Shown here: piece after piece, positions 62,684 to 64,000 of the stretch
How the letters are laid out: every line of letters begins with the position of its first letter
How positions within the stretch are numbered: the stretch's first letter is position 1
Origin: Candidatus Mediterraneibacter avicola
GTDB taxonomy: Bacteria > Bacillota > Clostridia > Lachnospirales > Lachnospiraceae
DNA length: 64,000 bases
Reading direction: 5' to 3'
Assembly: GCA_019115385.1 (NCBI GenBank)
Contig: DXDR01000014.1
Span: 62,001-126,000, forward strand
Program-made: the position numbers and the translations under genes
Notes under the pieces: model-generated
The model's input: the letters and a program-made list of their open reading frames with translations, nothing else
Told to the model about the DNA's origin: nothing
The model's database searches: none

Positions 62684-63568
62684 ATGGAGCCGATGATAAG
62701 AGAAATTGAAGTGAAATCCGTTCTGACAAAATCCAATCTTCCCGTGGGAGACTATTCCGTAAATCCTTACGTGGGATGTACACACGCCTGCAAATACTGC
62801 TATGCCTGTTTTATGAAGAGGTTTACAAATCACCAGGAGGAGTGGGGAACATTTCTGGATGTGAAATATTGGCCTGAGATGAAACGTCCGGAAAAGTACG
62901 CCGGAAAGGAGATGTTTTTTGGCTCTGTAACGGATCCCTACAATCCCCAGGAGGAAACCTATGAGCGTACCCGTTCCCTGCTTATGCAGCTTGCGGGCAG
63001 CGGCATCCGCCTCAGCATTCAGACAAAATCGGATCTGGTGCTGCGCGATATGGATCTGATTAAGACGTTTCCGGACGCAAGAGTAGGCTTTTCAATCAAT
63101 ACACTGGATGAGGAGTTTAAGAATGATATGGATCAGGCGGTCAGTATCGAACGAAGGCTTGCCGCCATGAAGAAGCTCCATGATGCGGGGATTCGTACTA
63201 CCTGCTTCATTTCCCCGATTTTTCCCGGCATCACTGACTGCGAGGAGATCATAGACAGGGTAAAGAATCAGTGTAATCTTATCTGGCTGGAGAATCTGAA
63301 TCTGCGAGGCAGCTATAAGGCGGTCATTCTGGACTATATCAGGGAAAAATACCCGGATCTTTTGCCTCTTTATAAGGAAATCTATATCCATGGAAGCCGT
63401 CTGTATTGGGAGGCTCTGGATATGCGCCTGAAAGAATATGCGAAGGAAAGCGCTCTGAAATATGTCCGGGATGATGACAGTATCAAAAATCCCTTTGACG
63501 CTCCGCCGGTAATTGTGAATTATTTTTATCATGAGGAAGTGAAGAAGTCCGCAAAGAAAGGAAAGTGA
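62684..63568 (+). CDS. SPL-family radical SAM protein
   Basis: A 294-residue radical SAM enzyme. The cluster motif is CTHACKYCYACF near residue 28 (CxxxCxxC). The following text (DVKYWPEMKRPEKYAG, FGSVTDPYNPQEETYERTRSLL) matches the SPL-like group sometimes annotated as spore photoproduct lyase-related. Repair of DNA photoproducts is not established for this subgroup. ATG 62684 has AAGGTGG; the track start is 36 nt early. mutM follows 4 bp later. Confidence 0.87.
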   Translation: MEPMIREIEVKSVLTKSNLPVGDYSVNPYVGCTHACKYCYACFMKRFTNHQEEWGTFLDVKYWPEMKRPEKYAGKEMFFGSVTDPYNPQEETYERTRSLLMQLAGSGIRLSIQTKSDLVLRDMDLIKTFPDARVGFSINTLDEEFKNDMDQAVSIERRLAAMKKLHDAGIRTTCFISPIFPGITDCEEIIDRVKNQCNLIWLENLNLRGSYKAVILDYIREKYPDLLPLYKEIYIHGSRLYWEALDMRLKEYAKESALKYVRDDDSIKNPFDAPPVIVNYFYHEEVKKSAKKGK

Positions 63569-63572
63569 ATGT

Positions 63573-64000
63573 ATGCCGGAATTGCCTGAAGTTGAGACGA
63601 TAAAGAGAATCCTTGCGCCGCAGATAACAGGTCAAAGCATTGTATCTACAGAAATGCGCAATGCGCAGGTTATAGCGTATCCATCCCCGGATATTTTCGC
63701 AAGTATGGTATGCAGAAGGACAATTACAGGTATGAGCAGACGAGGAAAGTATCTTGCTGTTCACCTGACAGGCGGAGACAGGATCATTATTCACCTTCGC
63801 ATGACGGGGCAACTCCTTGTGACGCCTGCGGATTATCCGGAAGAGAAACACATGCATTTAATATTGAATCTTTCAGGAGGGAAACAGATTCGATATATTG
63901 ATGTTCGACGTTTTGGGCGCTTCTGGTTTTTGAGCAGCGGAGAGAACAATGAGATTGCCGGAATGGATAAGCTGGGTATTGAGCCGACAGATGATAGACT
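63573..64000 (+). CDS. mutM: formamidopyrimidine-DNA glycosylase, N-terminal part
   Basis: The gene runs off the window; 142 codons are visible. MPELPEVETIKRIL is the diagnostic N-terminus, with Pro2 as catalytic nucleophile and Glu3. HLRMTGQLLV and RYIDVRRFGRFWF follow. MutM removes oxidised purines such as 8-oxoguanine. AAAGGA is upstream. Association with the SPL-like protein hints at a DNA-repair theme, but that is only context. Confidence 0.93.
   Translation, partial: MPELPEVETIKRILAPQITGQSIVSTEMRNAQVIAYPSPDIFASMVCRRTITGMSRRGKYLAVHLTGGDRIIIHLRMTGQLLVTPADYPEEKHMHLILNLSGGKQIRYIDVRRFGRFWFLSSGENNEIAGMDKLGIEPTDDR

Noticed and set aside
1-64000. CRISPR arrays, tRNA and rRNA genes
   Set aside because: No regularly spaced repeats or recognisable RNA genes were found; the tandem units at 22281 and 48104 are only two copies each and lack spacers.

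Overview
The window looks like a chromosome segment of a gut-type anaerobic Firmicute, most likely Lachnospiraceae or a related Clostridium. The basis is strong AGGAGG-type ribosome binding sites, Clostridia-typical families (DUF3842, DUF1836, YerC/TrpR-like, permuted XdhC, YgfK/YgeW/SsnA), intermediate GC and many GTG/TTG starts. No rRNA, tRNA or CRISPR array was seen.

Layout. (1) 1-10.2 kb, mostly minus strand: the end of an OPT-family transporter, then a nickel-centred operon read right to left as larE-larB-larC, a solute-binding lipoprotein, two permeases and two ATPases. It starts from a good promoter at 9565-9593 with a roughly 200-nt structured leader. larA is absent. A DUF3842 gene sits just upstream. 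(2) 10.3-16.9 kb, plus strand: SAM methyltransferase, hslO, nadE, a molybdopterin-binding protein, a permuted XdhC and a broken GH43 gene. (3) 16.9-35.7 kb: a divergent purine-degradation and selenium-molybdenum hydroxylase locus. Leftward are a YheO/DauR-type regulator, dpaL (ygeX), ygeY, ygeW, ridA and arcC. Rightward are ssnA, a purine-type permease, ygfK, yqeC, yqeB fused to a MocA-like domain, a ferredoxin, a selenium-dependent xanthine dehydrogenase and a MobA-like/ModE fusion. (4) 35.7-38.6 kb: modABC. (5) 38.7-49.6 kb: mixed core genes (MATE pump, orphan solute-binding protein, zinc-ribbon membrane protein, PHP hydrolase, YerC, DUF1836, pcrA, a small membrane protein, rlmD). (6) 49.9-58.2 kb: a type I restriction-modification operon (Phd-like gene, hsdM, hsdS, hsdR), with hsdR carrying an extra C-terminal HTH-like module. 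(7) 58.2-61.5 kb: remnant of a conjugative element or phage (structured leader, sigma-like protein, small ORF, SNF2 helicase broken by an HNH gene and a frameshift). (8) 61.6-64 kb: MarR regulator, nitroreductase, SPL-type radical SAM protein and the start of mutM.

How the genes fit together. Region 3 reads as one metabolic unit. Purines enter through the NCS2 permease and are handled by the Se/Mo hydroxylase, SsnA and YgfK. The carbon and nitrogen skeleton passes through YgeY, YgeW and DpaL to pyruvate and ammonia, with carbamoyl phosphate cashed in by carbamate kinase for ATP. YqeB, YqeC, XdhC, the MoeA-like protein, the MobA-like domains and ModABC supply the molybdenum and selenium cofactor. 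The clearest regulatory signal in the window lies between the divergent halves: four copies of a 17-bp palindrome (TCTAAA-N5-TTTAGG type) in two pairs. Each pair has 20-bp spacing and ends 7 bp from the -35 box of one of two opposed promoters.
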